From: Candidatus Sumerlaeota bacterium
Lineage (GTDB): Bacteria > CG03 > SLGR01
DNA: 6,964 nucleotides
NCBI GenBank assembly: GCA_007136585.1
Contig: SLGR01000239.1
Coordinates: 1-6,964 of the forward strand
Direction of reading: 5' to 3'
This document shows, in pieces, positions 6,704-6,964 of this stretch; positions within the stretch are counted from its first letter, which is position 1, and each line of letters starts with the position of its first letter. The position numbers were made by a program, and so were the translations under genes. Below the pieces are notes generated by a model. The model was not told the origin of the DNA, ran no database searches, and was given only the letters and a program-made list of their open reading frames with translations.

Positions 6704-6781
6704 CGGGAAGTGGCGCAGTTTGGCTAGCGCACCTGCTTTGGGAGCAGGGGGTCGCGGGTTCAAATCCCGCCTTCCCGACCA
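6704..6781 (+). tRNA. tRNA-Pro (anticodon UGG), CCA encoded
   Basis: A complete cloverleaf can be drawn. The 7-bp acceptor stem CGGGAAG (6704-6710) pairs with CTTCCCG (6771-6777). The D stem is GCGC/GCGC (6713-6716, 6727-6730) with loop AGTTTGGCTA. The anticodon stem CCTGC/GCAGG (6732-6736, 6744-6748) carries a 7-nt loop TTTGGGA, giving anticodon TGG at 6739-6741. The variable loop is GGGTC, and the T stem GCGGG/CCCGC (6754-6758, 6766-6770) has loop TTCAAAT. Discriminator A6778 and a genomic CCA (6779-6781) follow. The first base pair C-G and the G after the anticodon (6742) are typical of tRNA-Pro. UGG reads CCA and, by wobble, most or all proline codons. It begins 12 nt after the rdgB stop. 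Confidence 0.98.
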
Positions 6782-6964
6782 TTTCACACTTTCGGGTTTT
6801 TCGCCGGAAAAATTTTCGGGGCTTCGCCCTGTATTCTTGAGGGGTCTCTTTAAAACATCGTCTGAAAAGAACAGTAAATTCCAAGGCTCTTTAAAATCCA
6901 TCTCAATCTTTTTCTCCTTCAAGCGACGGTTCGTTCCGATTTTTTCCAGAAAATACTTTATATC
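6782..6964. other. Tail region without a supported gene
   Basis: These 183 bases after tRNA-Pro are visibly richer in A and T than the upstream genes and hold the weak hairpins described separately. No plus-strand frame of useful length is present. On the minus strand one frame is open from the window edge back through the tRNA to a TAA ending at 6692. Its portion outside the tRNA is Lys/Phe/Glu-rich and matches no family I recognise. It could be the 3' end of a leftward gene entering from outside the window, or chance. Confidence 0.4.
6791..6831. terminator. Weak hairpin pair after tRNA-Pro, possible terminator
   Basis: Two small inverted repeats follow the tRNA. TTTTTC-GCCG-GAAAAA (6797-6812) runs directly into TTTT. 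CGGGGC-TTC-GCCCTG (6817-6831) has six pairs including one G-T. Neither shows the strong GC stem plus long T run of a classical rho-independent terminator. On the minus strand the second hairpin is followed by AAAATTTTT. This is the only terminator-like structure at the end of the operon, so I list it with low confidence. Confidence 0.25.

Noticed and set aside
6669-6922. Two minus-strand frames across the tRNA (71 and 76 aa) with KAGFEPATPCSQSR and RRDLNPRPPAPKAG stretches
   Set aside because: These are well-known spurious translations of the antisense strand of tRNA genes. The cloverleaf at 6704-6781 explains the conservation.
1-6964. CRISPR array, insertion sequence, prophage or toxin-antitoxin pair
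   Set aside because: No regularly spaced repeats, no terminal inverted repeats, no transposase or integrase motifs and no small gene pairs were found. Nearly all of 1-6781 is accounted for by conserved genes.

Overview
The window looks like chromosomal housekeeping DNA from a diderm (Gram-negative-type) bacterium. One encoded protein resembles a small outer-membrane beta-barrel, and another has a signal peptide with a C-terminal membrane anchor. By eye the coding DNA is of middling GC, with many AGG (Arg) and ATA (Ile) codons. That, and the style of the valyl-tRNA synthetase, suggests a deep-branching diderm lineage (spirochaete, Omnitrophota or Elusimicrobiota-like) rather than a proteobacterium. 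I cannot name the phylum with confidence. I see no transposase, integrase, phage gene, CRISPR array or rRNA.

Layout: two operons diverge from a 160-bp intergenic region (1245-1404). The leftward operon, on the minus strand, runs flavin reductase-family protein (1244-690), small outer-membrane beta-barrel protein (693-232), then the N-terminal 69 codons of endonuclease IV (207 to the window edge). The first two genes overlap by ATGA and the third follows after 24 nt. The rightward operon, on the plus strand, runs valS (1405-4047), an unrecognised 436-aa exported and membrane-anchored protein (4047-5357), RNase PH (5354-6079), an RdgB/HAM1-type inosine/xanthosine triphosphate pyrophosphatase (6095-6691), and then a tRNA-Pro(UGG) gene with encoded CCA (6704-6781). 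Junctions are 1-nt overlap, 4-nt overlap, 15-nt gap and 12-nt gap, so the four protein genes are probably co-transcribed. The tRNA has its own TATAAT box overlapping the rdgB stop codon.

How the genes fit together: the rightward operon is mostly about translation and nucleotide quality. ValRS charges tRNA-Val, RNase PH trims tRNA 3' ends, RdgB removes deaminated purine triphosphates, and a tRNA gene follows. The leftward operon combines a probable flavin-dependent redox protein, a surface protein and an abasic-site repair nuclease, with no obvious common pathway. The last 183 bases (6782-6964) hold no gene I can support, only weak hairpins and a minus-strand frame that stays open to the window edge.

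No clearly new system is visible. The items most worth a second look are the uncharacterised envelope protein tightly coupled between valS and rph, and the in-frame rph-rdgB junction separated by a single TGA.
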